From NCBI GenBank assembly GCA_022821065.1, contig JAJEEK010000048.1:1-44833 (forward strand): a stretch of DNA of 44,833 nt. Direction: 5' to 3'. The DNA comes from Candidatus Poribacteria bacterium. Its GTDB lineage: Bacteria > Poribacteria > WGA-4E > WGA-3G. The notes below the pieces were generated by a model. It saw only the letters and a list, made by a program, of their open reading frames with translations, did no database searches and was not told the DNA's origin. Both the position numbers and the translations under genes were made by a program. Positions 23,258 to 32,023 of the stretch are shown piece after piece; the stretch's first letter is position 1; every line of letters begins with the position of its first letter.

Positions 23258-25421
23258 TCCTGAAGCGGAAGTTGAACTTCTCGAACGCTGTTACCGTTTC
23301 GCGTCAGCGGCACACAAAGGGCAAAAACGGAAGTCCGGTGAACCCTATTTCACGCACTGCGTCAAAACAGCTGAAATCCTCGCGGAACTCCGGTTAGATA
23401 CGCACACGATCTGTGCCGGACTCATGCACGACGTACTTGAAGATACTGGGATCACACGGCAAGAACTACAAGTACGCTTTGGCGCGAATATCGCAAACCT
23501 TGTTGAAGGTGTCACGAAAATCGGGCAATACAGACCTAATGTTACCGCTACGACTGCCGCAGCAGCTATCACTGTTGAAGATCGCATTTACCGCAAAACC
23601 CAAGCGGAAACCTACCGAAAACTCCTCTTAGCGACCGCGGAAGATATGCGGGTCATCCTCATCAAACTCGCGGATCGGCTTCACAATATGGAGACGCTCA
23701 AATTCCTAACGAGCGAGAAGTGTCAACGCATCGCAAAAGAGACCTTGGAGATATACGCCCCCATCGCACATCGATTAGGGATCTGGCGTATCATGGGCCG
23801 ACTTGAGGATCTCGCATTCAAACATCTCTATCCCGGCGAATATCGGAAAATCGCCGAACTCCTGAATCAGAAACTCGCTGAACGAGAAGCCTATTGTGAT
23901 AAGATGGTGAAACAGATTCGGCAGGCACTCGAAAAACGAGGTATCTATGCCGATGTCCATGGACGGACGAAACATATCTACAGCATCCACCAGAAAATGC
24001 AACAGAAAGGGACACCCTTCAACGAAATTCGAGACCTTATCGGACTCCGGATCCTCGTCAAAACCGAAGCAGATTGCTATATCGCACTCGGCGCACTTCA
24101 TCAAAGATGGAACTACCATCCCGACCGACTTCGAGATTGGATAGGAAATCCGAAAAAAAATGGGTACCAATCGCTACACACAACGATCCTTGACGAAGGT
24201 AAAACGGTTGAAATCCAGATTCGCACCTATCAAATGCACAAGGTCGCTGAGGACGGGATTGCTGCACATTGGAGTTACAAGGAGGGTGTACCGACCAGCG
24301 CACAGGGACGCTCAATCTTCGCAAATTATAAGCAGATTCTTGAAGATATTCAGGAGACACAGGATAGCCCACATCAGTTTGTGGAATCGATGAAATTGGA
24401 ACTCTTTCAAGATGAGGTGTATGTATTTTCGCCGAAGGGAGACCTTTTCACACTACCGGCAGGCGCGACCGTTATTGATTTCGCCTATAAAATCCACACC
24501 GACATTGGACACACATGTGTCGGTGCAGAGGTAAACGGTTCTATCGCCCCCATCCGCCGCGTTCTGGAGAATGGTGATCAAGTCAACATTCGGACACAGC
24601 CGAATGCGAAACCGAGTCGGAGTTGGTTGTCTCATGTAAAAACCGCAGCGGCACGGAATAAAATTAAGCACTGGTTCCGAGAGAAGGATAGAGCCGACGC
24701 TCTCGAATTAGGAAAGAAATTTCTTGCGGCAGAACTCCGTGTCTCCTATCTCAACGCCCGGAATTGCCTCAACTCTCCGAAACTCCTTGACATCGCCAAA
24801 CAACTCAACCTCAAAAATCTTGAAGAACTCTTCATCCGTATCGGCAACGGGTATGAATCCGCTACACACGTTGTCAACCTTTTGAAACCTGAGGTTCCCG
24901 AACCTGAAACCACGCCTGCTGAGGATGTTGGCACCAAACGGAAATCAGCTGGCCCAGCCGTGCAGCTCGAAAATGATATCGACTTAGGAATGATGCGGAT
25001 CATGAAATGCTGTAACCCGATACCGGGCGATCAGGTCGTCGGTTATCTCACCCGCGGGCGTGGCGTTTCTGTGCATAGGTCTGGATGTATCCGCATCCTC
25101 GACGAACCCGAGCGACTCTTGGCTGTCAAATGGACTGAGAAACCACACTCGGTAAACGGAGACCAACCGCCTGATGTTTACCCCGTCAAAATCCTTGTCG
25201 AATGCAGTGATCGTCCCGGAATGCTCGGTGAAATCACAACCGCCATCGCACAATACAAAGTGAATATCCGTTGCGGAACCTTCCAACCCTCACCTATCCA
25301 CCTCGACGCAACAGCCTCCGATAACCTAACAATAGACGTAACGGGGGCTGAGCAGCTCGATAGCGTCATACAAGGGATCCGACAGTTAAAAGGCGTACAA
25401 CGCGTCACCCGCATCTCCTAA
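23217..25421 (+). CDS. rel: Bifunctional (p)ppGpp synthetase/hydrolase (Rel/SpoT)
   Basis: The 734-residue protein has the full long RSH layout. The N-terminal HD hydrolase domain shows KRKSGEPYFTHC, HDVLEDT and IKLADRLHNMETL with the metal-binding His/Asp set. The synthetase domain contains RDLIGLRILV and NGYQSLHTTI. A TGS domain follows at about 400-460 (DLFTLPAGATVIDFAYKIH), then a helical/zinc-finger part with a CC motif (MKCCNPIPGDQVVGYLTRGR), and a C-terminal ACT domain (VECSDRPGMLGEITTAI). Both catalytic halves look intact, so it should make and degrade (p)ppGpp in the stringent response. The ATG lies inside the recJ 3' end, with GGGAG upstream. Confidence 0.96.
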   Translation: MSVKSLISQIQVYNPEAEVELLERCYRFASAAHKGQKRKSGEPYFTHCVKTAEILAELRLDTHTICAGLMHDVLEDTGITRQELQVRFGANIANLVEGVTKIGQYRPNVTATTAAAAITVEDRIYRKTQAETYRKLLLATAEDMRVILIKLADRLHNMETLKFLTSEKCQRIAKETLEIYAPIAHRLGIWRIMGRLEDLAFKHLYPGEYRKIAELLNQKLAEREAYCDKMVKQIRQALEKRGIYADVHGRTKHIYSIHQKMQQKGTPFNEIRDLIGLRILVKTEADCYIALGALHQRWNYHPDRLRDWIGNPKKNGYQSLHTTILDEGKTVEIQIRTYQMHKVAEDGIAAHWSYKEGVPTSAQGRSIFANYKQILEDIQETQDSPHQFVESMKLELFQDEVYVFSPKGDLFTLPAGATVIDFAYKIHTDIGHTCVGAEVNGSIAPIRRVLENGDQVNIRTQPNAKPSRSWLSHVKTAAARNKIKHWFREKDRADALELGKKFLAAELRVSYLNARNCLNSPKLLDIAKQLNLKNLEELFIRIGNGYESATHVVNLLKPEVPEPETTPAEDVGTKRKSAGPAVQLENDIDLGMMRIMKCCNPIPGDQVVGYLTRGRGVSVHRSGCIRILDEPERLLAVKWTEKPHSVNGDQPPDVYPVKILVECSDRPGMLGEITTAIAQYKVNIRCGTFQPSPIHLDATASDNLTIDVTGAEQLDSVIQGIRQLKGVQRVTRIS

Positions 25422-25481
25422 AACCGACTTAAATATGTGAATAACCTGATATCAGGGGGATTATCTTCGGGTTGTGATTTG

Positions 25482-25697
25482 CTATGCTACCGGACTCGGC
25501 ATTTTGGAGATAACTTTTTCGACTCTTCCGCTCCGCAGACATTTGGTACAGACGCGGATCCGCTTCGGACCTGCCTCCGTTTGAACCCGAACTCGCTGAA
25601 GATTGGGTAGCCAACGCCGCTTGGTATGTTGAACCGATTTACTAATCCGGTGCCCCGTCATCGGTCGCTTATTACAGATCGTACAAACACGTGACAT
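25482..25697 (-). CDS. rpmB: 50S ribosomal protein bL28
   Basis: The 71-residue basic protein starts SRVCTICNKRPMTGHRISKS, the L28 signature, and has KRRWLPNLQRVRV and VCTKCLRSGRV. The Cys pairs (CxxC near residues 5-8 and 50-53) mark the zinc-binding version. It converges with rel, with 60 bp between stops containing the palindrome CCTGATATCAGG. An AGGAGCGCGAG-like ribosome-binding site precedes the ATG. Confidence 0.96.
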   Translation of the reverse strand: MSRVCTICNKRPMTGHRISKSVQHTKRRWLPNLQRVRVQTEAGPKRIRVCTKCLRSGRVEKVISKMPSPVA

Positions 25698-25743
25698 CTC
25701 GCGCTCCTTTTTCTATAGTGTTGTTGGTTAAACCTAAGTGTTA

Positions 25744-25772
25744 ATAATATCACAATTACGGGTAAAAAGCAA
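25744..25772 (-). promoter_or_regulatory. rpmB promoter
   Basis: On the minus strand TTGCTT (25767-25772) and TATTAT (25744-25749) are spaced by 17 bp, about 47 bp upstream of the rpmB ATG. Confidence 0.65.
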
Positions 25773-25923
25773 ATTTTCTTTGGCAGTCGAGAAAATAGTC
25801 ATGACTTTTTTTTCTGAATCTGATATACTTATCTCTCAGGATTCTTACATAATTTCATTTTATAATACTACGACTACAACAGCACGCTAAATAGAGGAAC
25901 CTTTTTCGGGCTACGACAGAAAT

Positions 25924-27213
25924 ATGAAAGTTGCTTATATTACCGCAGGCGCAGCTGGCATGTATTGCGGAACCTGTATCCATGACAATATGGTCGCCAC
26001 AATTTTGAAGAAGCAGGGGCATAACGTCGCACTCATTCCTACCTATACCCCTACCCGGACCGATGAGGCGAATGTCAGTATGGACCGCGTCTTTTTCGGC
26101 GGTATTAACGTCTATCTTCAACAGAAACTCTCCATCTTTAGGCACACACCTTGGGCAATCGACAAATTACTTGACAACCGGGCACTCTTAAATGGACTCA
26201 CACGGTTCAGCGGTTCAACCGATGCCAGTGACCTCGGAGAACTTACAGTCTCCATGCTCCAAGCCGAACACGGACATCAAAAGAAGGAATTGGCGAAATT
26301 AGTTAAATGGCTCGCTGAGGAAAATAAGCCCGATATCGTTTATCTCACCAATTCCATGTTGGTAGGATTCACAACTGAGATAAAGAAGGCATTAAATGTC
26401 CCCGTTATCTGCGCGCTTCAAGGTGAAGACATTTTTCTCCAAGACCTAATTGAACCTTACAAAACAGAAGCTTTAACGCTCTTACGGAAACGCGCAGCCG
26501 AAGCAGACGGCTTCGTCGCACCGTGCAACTACTATGCTCGGTTTATGGCGGACACATACCTCGGTGTACCCATCGATAAAATCGACATCGTGCCACTCGG
26601 ACTCAACATGGACGGACACGGTACGCCCGTCGAAAAACCCGAACCGCCGCCTTTTATTATCGGTTATTTGGCACGCATCTGCCCGGAAAAGGGATTACAT
26701 ATCTTAGTAGACGCTTTCCTAAGCGTCGCAGAGGTACTCGGTGCAGATAACGTTCAATTGCACGTCGCAGGATACCTCGGTAAGAAAGATGAACCCTATC
26801 TTGAAGAAATCGTCAATCAAATCCAGGATGCAGGTTTATCAAACAATTTTATACATCACGGCGAAGTAACGCGAACACAAAAGATCGATTTTCTCAACCG
26901 ACTTCACGTCTTCTCCGTTCCCACCGTTTACCGTGAATCGAAAGGGTTATCCATCATAGAATCGCTCGCCAATGGGGTGCCGGTCGTCCAACCGCATCAC
27001 GGCACGTTCCCAGAGATGATTGACGCAACGGGTGGCGGTCTCCTCGTAGAGCCTGAATCTCCTGAAGCACTCGCAATGGGCATCATGGAACTCCTTAACG
27101 ATGCTGAGCAACGCGAACGCCTCGGAGAAACCGGAAAAATTAATACCCATCAGAAACTTAACGATACCGCCGTCGCAGATCAACTCTTGAAAGTATTTGA
27201 AAAATATACCTAA
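25924..27213 (+). CDS. Family 4 glycosyltransferase (GT-B fold)
   Basis: The 429-residue protein begins MKVAYITAGAAGMYCGTCIH, a GT-B N-terminal Rossmann start. The C-terminal domain opens at FIIGYLARICPEKGLHILV and contains the EX7E nucleotide-sugar site in ESKGLSIIESLANGVPVV, then GGGLLVEPESPEALA. This is the standard layout of GT4 retaining transferases (UDP- or GDP-sugar donors). No neighbouring polysaccharide genes identify the acceptor. A TATACT at 25824-25829 may be its -10, with no convincing -35. The gene appears monocistronic. Confidence 0.9.
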   Translation: MKVAYITAGAAGMYCGTCIHDNMVATILKKQGHNVALIPTYTPTRTDEANVSMDRVFFGGINVYLQQKLSIFRHTPWAIDKLLDNRALLNGLTRFSGSTDASDLGELTVSMLQAEHGHQKKELAKLVKWLAEENKPDIVYLTNSMLVGFTTEIKKALNVPVICALQGEDIFLQDLIEPYKTEALTLLRKRAAEADGFVAPCNYYARFMADTYLGVPIDKIDIVPLGLNMDGHGTPVEKPEPPPFIIGYLARICPEKGLHILVDAFLSVAEVLGADNVQLHVAGYLGKKDEPYLEEIVNQIQDAGLSNNFIHHGEVTRTQKIDFLNRLHVFSVPTVYRESKGLSIIESLANGVPVVQPHHGTFPEMIDATGGGLLVEPESPEALAMGIMELLNDAEQRERLGETGKINTHQKLNDTAVADQLLKVFEKYT

Positions 27214-27221
27214 TGTAGTTT

Positions 27222-27307
27222 TCAGTTACGAGTTACCAGTTAAAGAGAGTTACTGTTCGATTCCAGTTCCTCTTAACTGTCCACCGGTTACTGGTTACTG
27301 GTAACTA
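27222..27307. repeat. Imperfect palindrome of AGTTACCAGTTA units
   Basis: Left-arm units AGTTACGAGTTACCAGTTAA and the right-arm sequence GGTTACTGGTTACTGGTAACT are mutually inverted and internally repetitive. CAGTTAAAGAG (27237-27247) also faces CTCTTAACTG (27270-27279). The element fills the gap after the glycosyltransferase gene and may act as a transcript-end hairpin. It looks like a dispersed intergenic repeat. Confidence 0.6.
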
Positions 27308-27370
27308 TTCCTCTGACAACTAATTCCGTAGCATAACCTGTTAGGTTGTGCCTCTTAAAGGAAATAAATC

Positions 27371-27847
27371 ATGTCTAAAGCGTGGCTAATTTTTGTTTTT
27401 ATGACCGTGTCATCGTGGGGACTATACGGCGTGTTTCTACATCAGGGCCAAGTTGCTATGGCGGATCCTGTACACGGACGCTACAAAGCGTTCCTCTTTG
27501 TCGGGCTCGCTTATCTTCTCACAGCAGTCATCGGATCTGCACTAATGCTCATCTTGAATGGCTCTAACTGGCAATTTACCGGTAACGGTATTACTTGGTC
27601 ATTCGTCGCCGGACTTGTCGGGGCGATCGGTGCATTCGGTGTCCTTCTCGCCTTCGGTGCCGGTGGGAGACCCGCTGTCGTCATGTCTATTGTATTTGCA
27701 GGCGCGCCTATTGTGAACGCCGTCGTTGCGACGCTATCGCATCCGCCTGCAGGCGGTTGGGGAGCCGTCCGATGGCAGTTTATAGCAGGTATCCTCCTCG
27801 CAGCACTCGGCGGTTGTCTCGTGATGCTTTATAGACCGACCTCGTAA
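27371..27847 (+). CDS. EamA/DMT-like small integral membrane protein
   Basis: The 158-residue protein has about five hydrophobic helices: WLIFVFMTVSSWGLYGVFL, FLFVGLAYLLTAVIGSALML, WSFVAGLVGAIGAFGVLLAF, VVMSIVFAGAPIVNAVVA and FIAGILLAALGGCLVML. The pattern, with the Pro in FAGAPIVN and Gly-rich helix ends, resembles one half (five TM) of EamA/DMT transporters, which would act as a dimer. AAAGGA precedes the ATG by about 10 nt. The substrate is unknown; membrane identity is firm, the family placement moderate. Confidence 0.78.
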   Translation: MSKAWLIFVFMTVSSWGLYGVFLHQGQVAMADPVHGRYKAFLFVGLAYLLTAVIGSALMLILNGSNWQFTGNGITWSFVAGLVGAIGAFGVLLAFGAGGRPAVVMSIVFAGAPIVNAVVATLSHPPAGGWGAVRWQFIAGILLAALGGCLVMLYRPTS

Positions 27848-27874
27848 TACGACAAAAAGGCTATCTGTAAACCC

Positions 27875-27896
27875 ACCCCGCTGGCGGGGTTTCAAA
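27875..27896 (+). terminator. Terminator-like GC hairpin
   Basis: ACCCCGC (27875-27881) pairs perfectly with GCGGGGT (27884-27890) around a very tight TG centre (the real loop will open one or two pairs), followed by TTCAAAT. It lies 28 bp after the EamA-like gene stop. The T-tract is weak, so it may instead be a REP-like palindrome. No other feature is seen in the 27848-28070 gap. Confidence 0.45.
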
Positions 27897-28070
27897 TCCC
27901 GCCAAGCTTTCGGTGTACAAATCATTGTAGATGGTACGATAGTGTATCTTCAGAAAGCTGCTAAATATCGCACTCCTTTCTCGCTTCCACCCGCTCGTTC
28001 AAAAAAAATATATTTCTTACTCTCCTTTTAACGGGACATGTCTCTAATAGGAAAGAAGAGGAGTATCGTC

Positions 28071-28655
28071 ATGCATTCTGTAGAATTGATTGAGGCAGGT
28101 GATGCCGAGTTAGTTGTGGCAGCACTCGCCGGTAATACACAAGCGTTCGATGTGTTAGTGAACCGCTACCGACGCGCCATGCTAACGGTCGCACAACAGA
28201 TCGTCCGAAATCCTACCGACGCAGAAGACGTCGTACAAGACGCACTCTTACGAGCGTTTGAAGCACTACCACAACTCTCAGACCTGAATCGGTTTGGCGC
28301 GTGGCTTCACTCTATCACTCGGAACCGCGCCTTGCGCTACTACAGGAATAGGGATCGTTATCAACCACAGGAGGATATGGAACCCTATCTGAATAGAGCA
28401 TTAGATACATCGGCGACAGATCCCGCCAACCTTGTCGAGGCTGAATCCACACAGCAATCGGTCAGAGATGCGATCAAGGATCTACAACCAGACTATCAGG
28501 TAGTTATCGAACTCTACTACTGGGCAGAGATGCCACAGAAACGGATGGCTGAGTTTCTATCCCTACCGCTGACAACCATAAAATGGCGACTTCGCAAAGC
28601 GAAGGAACAACTCAAAACAATCTTAGAAAGACACGGCTACGGTGACAGCGATTGA
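28071..28655 (+). CDS. ECF RNA polymerase sigma factor
   Basis: The ATG at 28071 (MHSVELIEAGDAELVVAALA) is preferred to 28038 because GAGGAG lies about 9 nt upstream. The 194 residues contain region 2 (DVLVNRYRRAMLTVAQQIVR, DAEDVVQDALLRAFEAL) and region 4 (QVVIELYYWAEMPQKRMAEF, LPLTTIKWRLRKAKEQLK). Unlike the fused sigma factor at the window start, this one ends normally. It is 20 bp upstream of a DUF4097 protein in the same direction, the position usually occupied by an anti-sigma factor. Confidence 0.93.
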   Translation: MHSVELIEAGDAELVVAALAGNTQAFDVLVNRYRRAMLTVAQQIVRNPTDAEDVVQDALLRAFEALPQLSDLNRFGAWLHSITRNRALRYYRNRDRYQPQEDMEPYLNRALDTSATDPANLVEAESTQQSVRDAIKDLQPDYQVVIELYYWAEMPQKRMAEFLSLPLTTIKWRLRKAKEQLKTILERHGYGDSD

Positions 28656-28675
28656 TCATAAAGAGGAGAGAAATC

Positions 28676-30097
28676 ATGGAACAACACAGACAGGAACAAC
28701 AACAAGAACTTAAGGGGCTGTTCCACATGTTGGAGCATACCGCAAAAATCGCAGAGGATGCAGCCCTAACGGATACCTTTACGGATGGCGAAACGCGATG
28801 CATCACCCAATTCAATAACGTACTGACCCGATTGAATAGCCTTGACGCAGTACCTGATGGACTCTTTGACGAACTTAATTCCGATGCCTCATTCAGTCAA
28901 ATCGCAATCGCCTGCCATCAACTCGCAGCATATCTCAATGAAGAATTGGATACAACGGCGGATTTCAAGGGATGGTTCACCACCTTTTTCGGAAAACGGT
29001 TCATGGAAAATCTGACTGAGGAGCTCACGGATAAACCGATCGGAGACCTCATCCGTAAAGCCGTGCCAGATTTCTTAACCGAGACGACGTTAGAGGACAT
29101 CGTCGAAACTTTCCCCGTTTCAACGGGTGGAAGACTCACAATTGATGCTGACTGTGGTGGAATTGACGTGCAGAGCACCGAGGCAGATACCGTCTCGGTC
29201 CGCATTCAACGCGCAGCACAGATAAAAGCGAATCGACGGGCAGCGGAAATTCTCAAGAATCTCGATGTCCGGATAACACACGAAGCATCTGACGTCAAAA
29301 TTGAGGCGAAGTTCACAGGAGACGCGAAACGGTGGCAGAAACGGCAAAACGATCTCGATGTTCAGTTTGATATCCTCGTGCCACGGCAATACAATCTTGA
29401 CCTGAAAACTGCAGGTGCCGATATTTGTGTTGCGAATATTACAGGCGACGTGAATGCAGAAACACTCCGCGCGGGACTTCGTCTTGAAGATATTAACGGA
29501 CGGATTGATGGCACCACATCCGTTGGGAACATTAATCTTAAGACGTTTACTGGCGATGTGAACTTTCAAACGACCGGCGGGAATATAGCAATTGTGGATG
29601 GGAGGGGTGACGTTAAAGCCAAAGTCTCCGGTGGAAACCTCCAAGTTACACAGGTCACAGGTATCGTTAGCGGACAAACCTCCGGCGGCGGGATTACACT
29701 GCGCGGATGTAAGGGTGGCACAGACCTGAAAGCTGCCGGGGGCAGTATAGAGGTAGAGAACGACAGACCCGTCTTGGCAAAAGCATCTGGGGGTTCTATC
29801 CACTGTGAACTAAGCGAGGTATCCGTCGCGAGTCAGAGTCTACTCCTCGATTTGGAAACAATAGGGGGGAGTATAAATGTCTCGCTCGTTCCAGACATTG
29901 ATGCGACAGTCGAAGCAAAAGTCCTCGGAGGTTCAGTGACAACAGAATTTCCGGTATCCGTGACGGAGACAGGAATTGTAAAACCGGATCAGTTACGTGG
30001 AACGATTAATAGTGGCGGTCCGCTGCTACGGCTCCGATCCGTCGGCGGAAATATCATACTACGGAAAATTGAAGAAACGAGTCCAATAGAGGTGTAA
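28676..30097 (+). CDS. DUF4097-type beta-helix protein, possible sigma-factor partner
   Basis: The ATG at 28676 follows GAGGAGAG. The frame is open to a TTG at 28652, overlapping the sigma gene, but that start is less likely. The 473-residue protein has a helical N-terminal part (about 1-145, LFHMLEHTAKIAEDAALTD) and then a long parallel beta-structure with Gly-Asn/Gly-Gly turns: GGRLTIDADCGGIDVQSTE, GNINLKTFTGDVNFQTTGG, GDVKAKVSGGNLQVTQVTG, GGSIEVEN, LGGSVTTEF. This is the DUF4097 pattern, often found with membrane or sigma regulators. No signal peptide or TM segment is visible, so it is probably cytoplasmic. An anti-sigma role is inferred only from position. Confidence 0.8.
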   Translation: MEQHRQEQQQELKGLFHMLEHTAKIAEDAALTDTFTDGETRCITQFNNVLTRLNSLDAVPDGLFDELNSDASFSQIAIACHQLAAYLNEELDTTADFKGWFTTFFGKRFMENLTEELTDKPIGDLIRKAVPDFLTETTLEDIVETFPVSTGGRLTIDADCGGIDVQSTEADTVSVRIQRAAQIKANRRAAEILKNLDVRITHEASDVKIEAKFTGDAKRWQKRQNDLDVQFDILVPRQYNLDLKTAGADICVANITGDVNAETLRAGLRLEDINGRIDGTTSVGNINLKTFTGDVNFQTTGGNIAIVDGRGDVKAKVSGGNLQVTQVTGIVSGQTSGGGITLRGCKGGTDLKAAGGSIEVENDRPVLAKASGGSIHCELSEVSVASQSLLLDLETIGGSINVSLVPDIDATVEAKVLGGSVTTEFPVSVTETGIVKPDQLRGTINSGGPLLRLRSVGGNIILRKIEETSPIEV

Positions 30098-30098
30098 C

Positions 30099-30443
30099 GT
30101 GCTAAAAATCAGAAGAAGTGAGTTGATGTTAGCGGTGCTGCTTGTATGGTTCATTCTGAGTGTGGGTATCTTCATAATACTTATGCTTCCGCTCGTTGTG
30201 CCACAACACCAATTAGCGCAGTTAATCCCCGAATTCAGTTGGCAATCACAATTCCACAAACCATGCGCTTTTTGTGGAATGAGTACCGCATTCTACGCCA
30301 TCTCGCGCGGCGATTTCAACCAAGCACATCTATTGAATCCGTTAAGCCTCTACATCTATTCCGTTTTCCTGCTCAACACAATCTTCGCAGTGATCACCTT
30401 AAAGCGAAGCATACGCTTTGTTAAAAATAGGACTTACGCATGA
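30099..30443 (+). CDS. DUF2752 membrane protein with MITE-altered C-terminus
   Basis: A GTG at 30099, one base after the DUF4097 stop, starts 114 residues; an ATG at 30126 is the alternative. The DUF2752 signature is KPCAFCGMSTAFYAISRGDF followed by LNPLSLYIYSVFLL. The first membrane segment is LAVLLVWFILSVGIFIILML and a second lies near the end. The final residues NRTYA and the TGA are encoded by the left end of the MITE-like element (30429-30548), so the native C-terminus has been replaced. Family function is not known. Confidence 0.82.
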   Translation: MLKIRRSELMLAVLLVWFILSVGIFIILMLPLVVPQHQLAQLIPEFSWQSQFHKPCAFCGMSTAFYAISRGDFNQAHLLNPLSLYIYSVFLLNTIFAVITLKRSIRFVKNRTYA

Positions 30444-30548
30444 TGCTCTTTTGTAGCATAAACTTTCCAGTTTGTGCCGTCAGAACGCTATGTTTTCGGA
30501 GAAATCTCATCTAACAGAACAGGCTGCAGTCCTAATTGCGTAAGTCCT
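30429..30548. repeat. MITE-like element, copy B (inverted relative to copy A)
   Basis: AGGACTTACGCA (30429-30440) and TGCGTAAGTCCT (30537-30548) are perfect 12-bp terminal inverted repeats, and the element is again 120 bp. Its reverse complement aligns along its length with copy A at 11173-11292. In the common orientation both copies are preceded by TTTC and followed by AT, so the mobile unit may be a few bases longer, or the target preference is shared. Confidence 0.85.
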
Positions 30549-30608
30549 GAAAAACATAACAACAACGCTCTATCACAGGAACGCTCTATCATAATTTGGA
30601 GACGAGTC

Positions 30609-30860
30609 ATGGGGTTACTATCAATCTTCAGTTTAGTTTGGGGGATATTGGCTATTCTTGGAATGGCAGTCGGCATTATTCCGTGCCTCGGATCCCTCAA
30701 CTACCTTAACATTCCGTTTGCCGTATTCGGCTTGCTTTTCAGTGTCTTGGCTATTGTCTTGTCATCAAAGAAAGACCTTGCTATTACCGGACTCATCCTT
30801 TGTGCCGTAGCCATCTTCTTAGGCAGCATTCGACTCGTCTTGGGTTTCGGGATTTTTTAG
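30609..30860 (+). CDS. Small hydrophobic membrane protein
   Basis: The ATG at 30609 has GGAG about 8 nt upstream. The longer frame from 30474 begins inside the MITE-like element and is rejected. The 83 residues make two to three membrane helices (LLSIFSLVWGILAILGMAV, IPFAVFGLLFSVLAIVLSS, LAITGLILCAVAIFLGSIRL), similar in style to DUF4190 proteins. The function is unknown. Confidence 0.7.
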   Translation: MGLLSIFSLVWGILAILGMAVGIIPCLGSLNYLNIPFAVFGLLFSVLAIVLSSKKDLAITGLILCAVAIFLGSIRLVLGFGIF

Positions 30861-30896
30861 ATTGCAGGTAGCCCACAAAACCGAAAGGAAAATCCG

Positions 30897-31619
30897 ATGA
30901 ATTGCCTTGATTATGGACGCTCTTTTATCAACACTGTTGGCAACGGGAATGCCCCGCGCTTTTGGGTCGAATCGCGATGCCGCATCATAGATATCACAAA
31001 TGGAAGTTTCAGCGATTATTACCAATGCGGTTCGTGTAAAAGCGAACACACCTTTGCCGAGAAAAACCTCTTCATAAATCCGAACTATGACTTCCTCCCT
31101 GTTTTTGGCAAAGAACATACAGCCGTATTCAGAAGGCACGCTTACTGCAACGATAACTACGTCGAGTATAGACCAGCGCAGGCGTATTGGGGTGGTCCCC
31201 TGTTTAATGTTCAAGAGGCATCGCCGGTCCAAGTCCTTGATAGCAACGCAGCCATCCTTGAGGCGACACAAAAATGTCTACCCATCGTAACGCAGACAGA
31301 AATATACGATACCGATACACAGCAGCGGGCAATTATCGAGTGTCCGGTGAAAACGATGAACATAGACCCAAACGCCGGCATCTACCAAGTTGATACAGGC
31401 ATTGTTCTATTTCCAGATCTGTCAAAGCGATACGATCGGCAGATTGAGATGTTCAGCCTCGCTTACGTTGCTTTCAACGCACCACACTTCGCTGACTTCG
31501 TTATCGAACGTCCCACTGCTATCATTGAAAATGGCGTGGAAGTTGCCCAAGTTTACCACTATTCCGAAATTCGGAGTTTAGAAGCAAAGAATACCGTGTT
31601 CTGCATCGGTGAACTTTAA
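30897..31619 (+). CDS. Hypothetical protein with N-terminal Cys motif
   Basis: The 240-residue soluble protein has AAAGGAAAA before the ATG. An early YYQCGSCKSEHTF could bind metal. The middle has IETGI-like beta strands (AIIECPVKTMNIDPNAGIYQ). There is no signal peptide or known domain. It lies 36 bp after the small membrane protein and may share its transcript. The stop precedes the long palindrome at 31666. Confidence 0.7.
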   Translation: MNCLDYGRSFINTVGNGNAPRFWVESRCRIIDITNGSFSDYYQCGSCKSEHTFAEKNLFINPNYDFLPVFGKEHTAVFRRHAYCNDNYVEYRPAQAYWGGPLFNVQEASPVQVLDSNAAILEATQKCLPIVTQTEIYDTDTQQRAIIECPVKTMNIDPNAGIYQVDTGIVLFPDLSKRYDRQIEMFSLAYVAFNAPHFADFVIERPTAIIENGVEVAQVYHYSEIRSLEAKNTVFCIGEL

Positions 31620-31665
31620 GAGACACTCCATAACTGTCAATTTTAGAAAAAACTCATTACGACAT

Positions 31666-31907
31666 CGTAGGTTGGGTTGAACGGATACTTCCAAAACCCT
31701 GAAAAAGCCATAGAAAAATCTAATCTCTCCATACATGCAACATCAAAATAGAACGTAGTGAAACCCAACACTTTTGCGTTTTCTCAGACGTTAGGGGTAT
31801 GAAGTTGGGTTTCACTACATTATTGAGCGTATCCGCTAACTTATTAACTTTGGCAGTATTTGGCATCCACATATCTACCTTCTCAGTTTCGTTCAACCCA
31901 ACCTACG
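31666..31907. repeat. 242-bp nested palindrome (18-bp outer, 15-bp inner inverted repeats)
   Basis: The outer arms CGTAGGTTGGGTTGAACG (31666-31683) and CGTTCAACCCAACCTACG (31890-31907) are perfect inverted repeats. Inner arms GTAGTGAAACCCAAC (31755-31769) and GTTGGGTTTCACTAC (31804-31818) are also perfect. The core AACCCAAC/GTTGGGTT is shared with 1322-1367 and 35620-35650. No transposase is inside. It sits at the left border of the restriction-modification island, within the 404-bp gap before hsdM; the rest of that gap holds only the hsdM promoter. Confidence 0.85.
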
Positions 31908-31962
31908 GGATCACGGGAACTATAATCTACCATAAATGGTCCTGAATCCAGCCTTAAATCCA

Positions 31963-31992
31963 TTGACTTGCTCCCCCAGTTTGTGCTATAAT
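31963..31992 (+). promoter_or_regulatory. hsdM promoter
   Basis: TTGACT (31963-31968) and a perfect TATAAT (31987-31992) are 18 bp apart. Transcription would start near 32000, giving a leader of about 25 nt with AAAGGA before the ATG at 32024. Confidence 0.78.
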
Positions 31993-32023
31993 TCCCCTAA
32001 CATCACAAGCAAAGGATTCAGGC

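Noticed and set aside
29120..29803. 227-residue minus-strand frame across the DUF4097 gene
   Set aside because: It is antisense to a well-supported repeat protein and has an odd Cys-rich composition typical of a shadow frame.
30474..30608. N-terminal extension of the small membrane protein
   Set aside because: The extension is encoded by the MITE-like element, while GGAG is placed correctly for the ATG at 30609.
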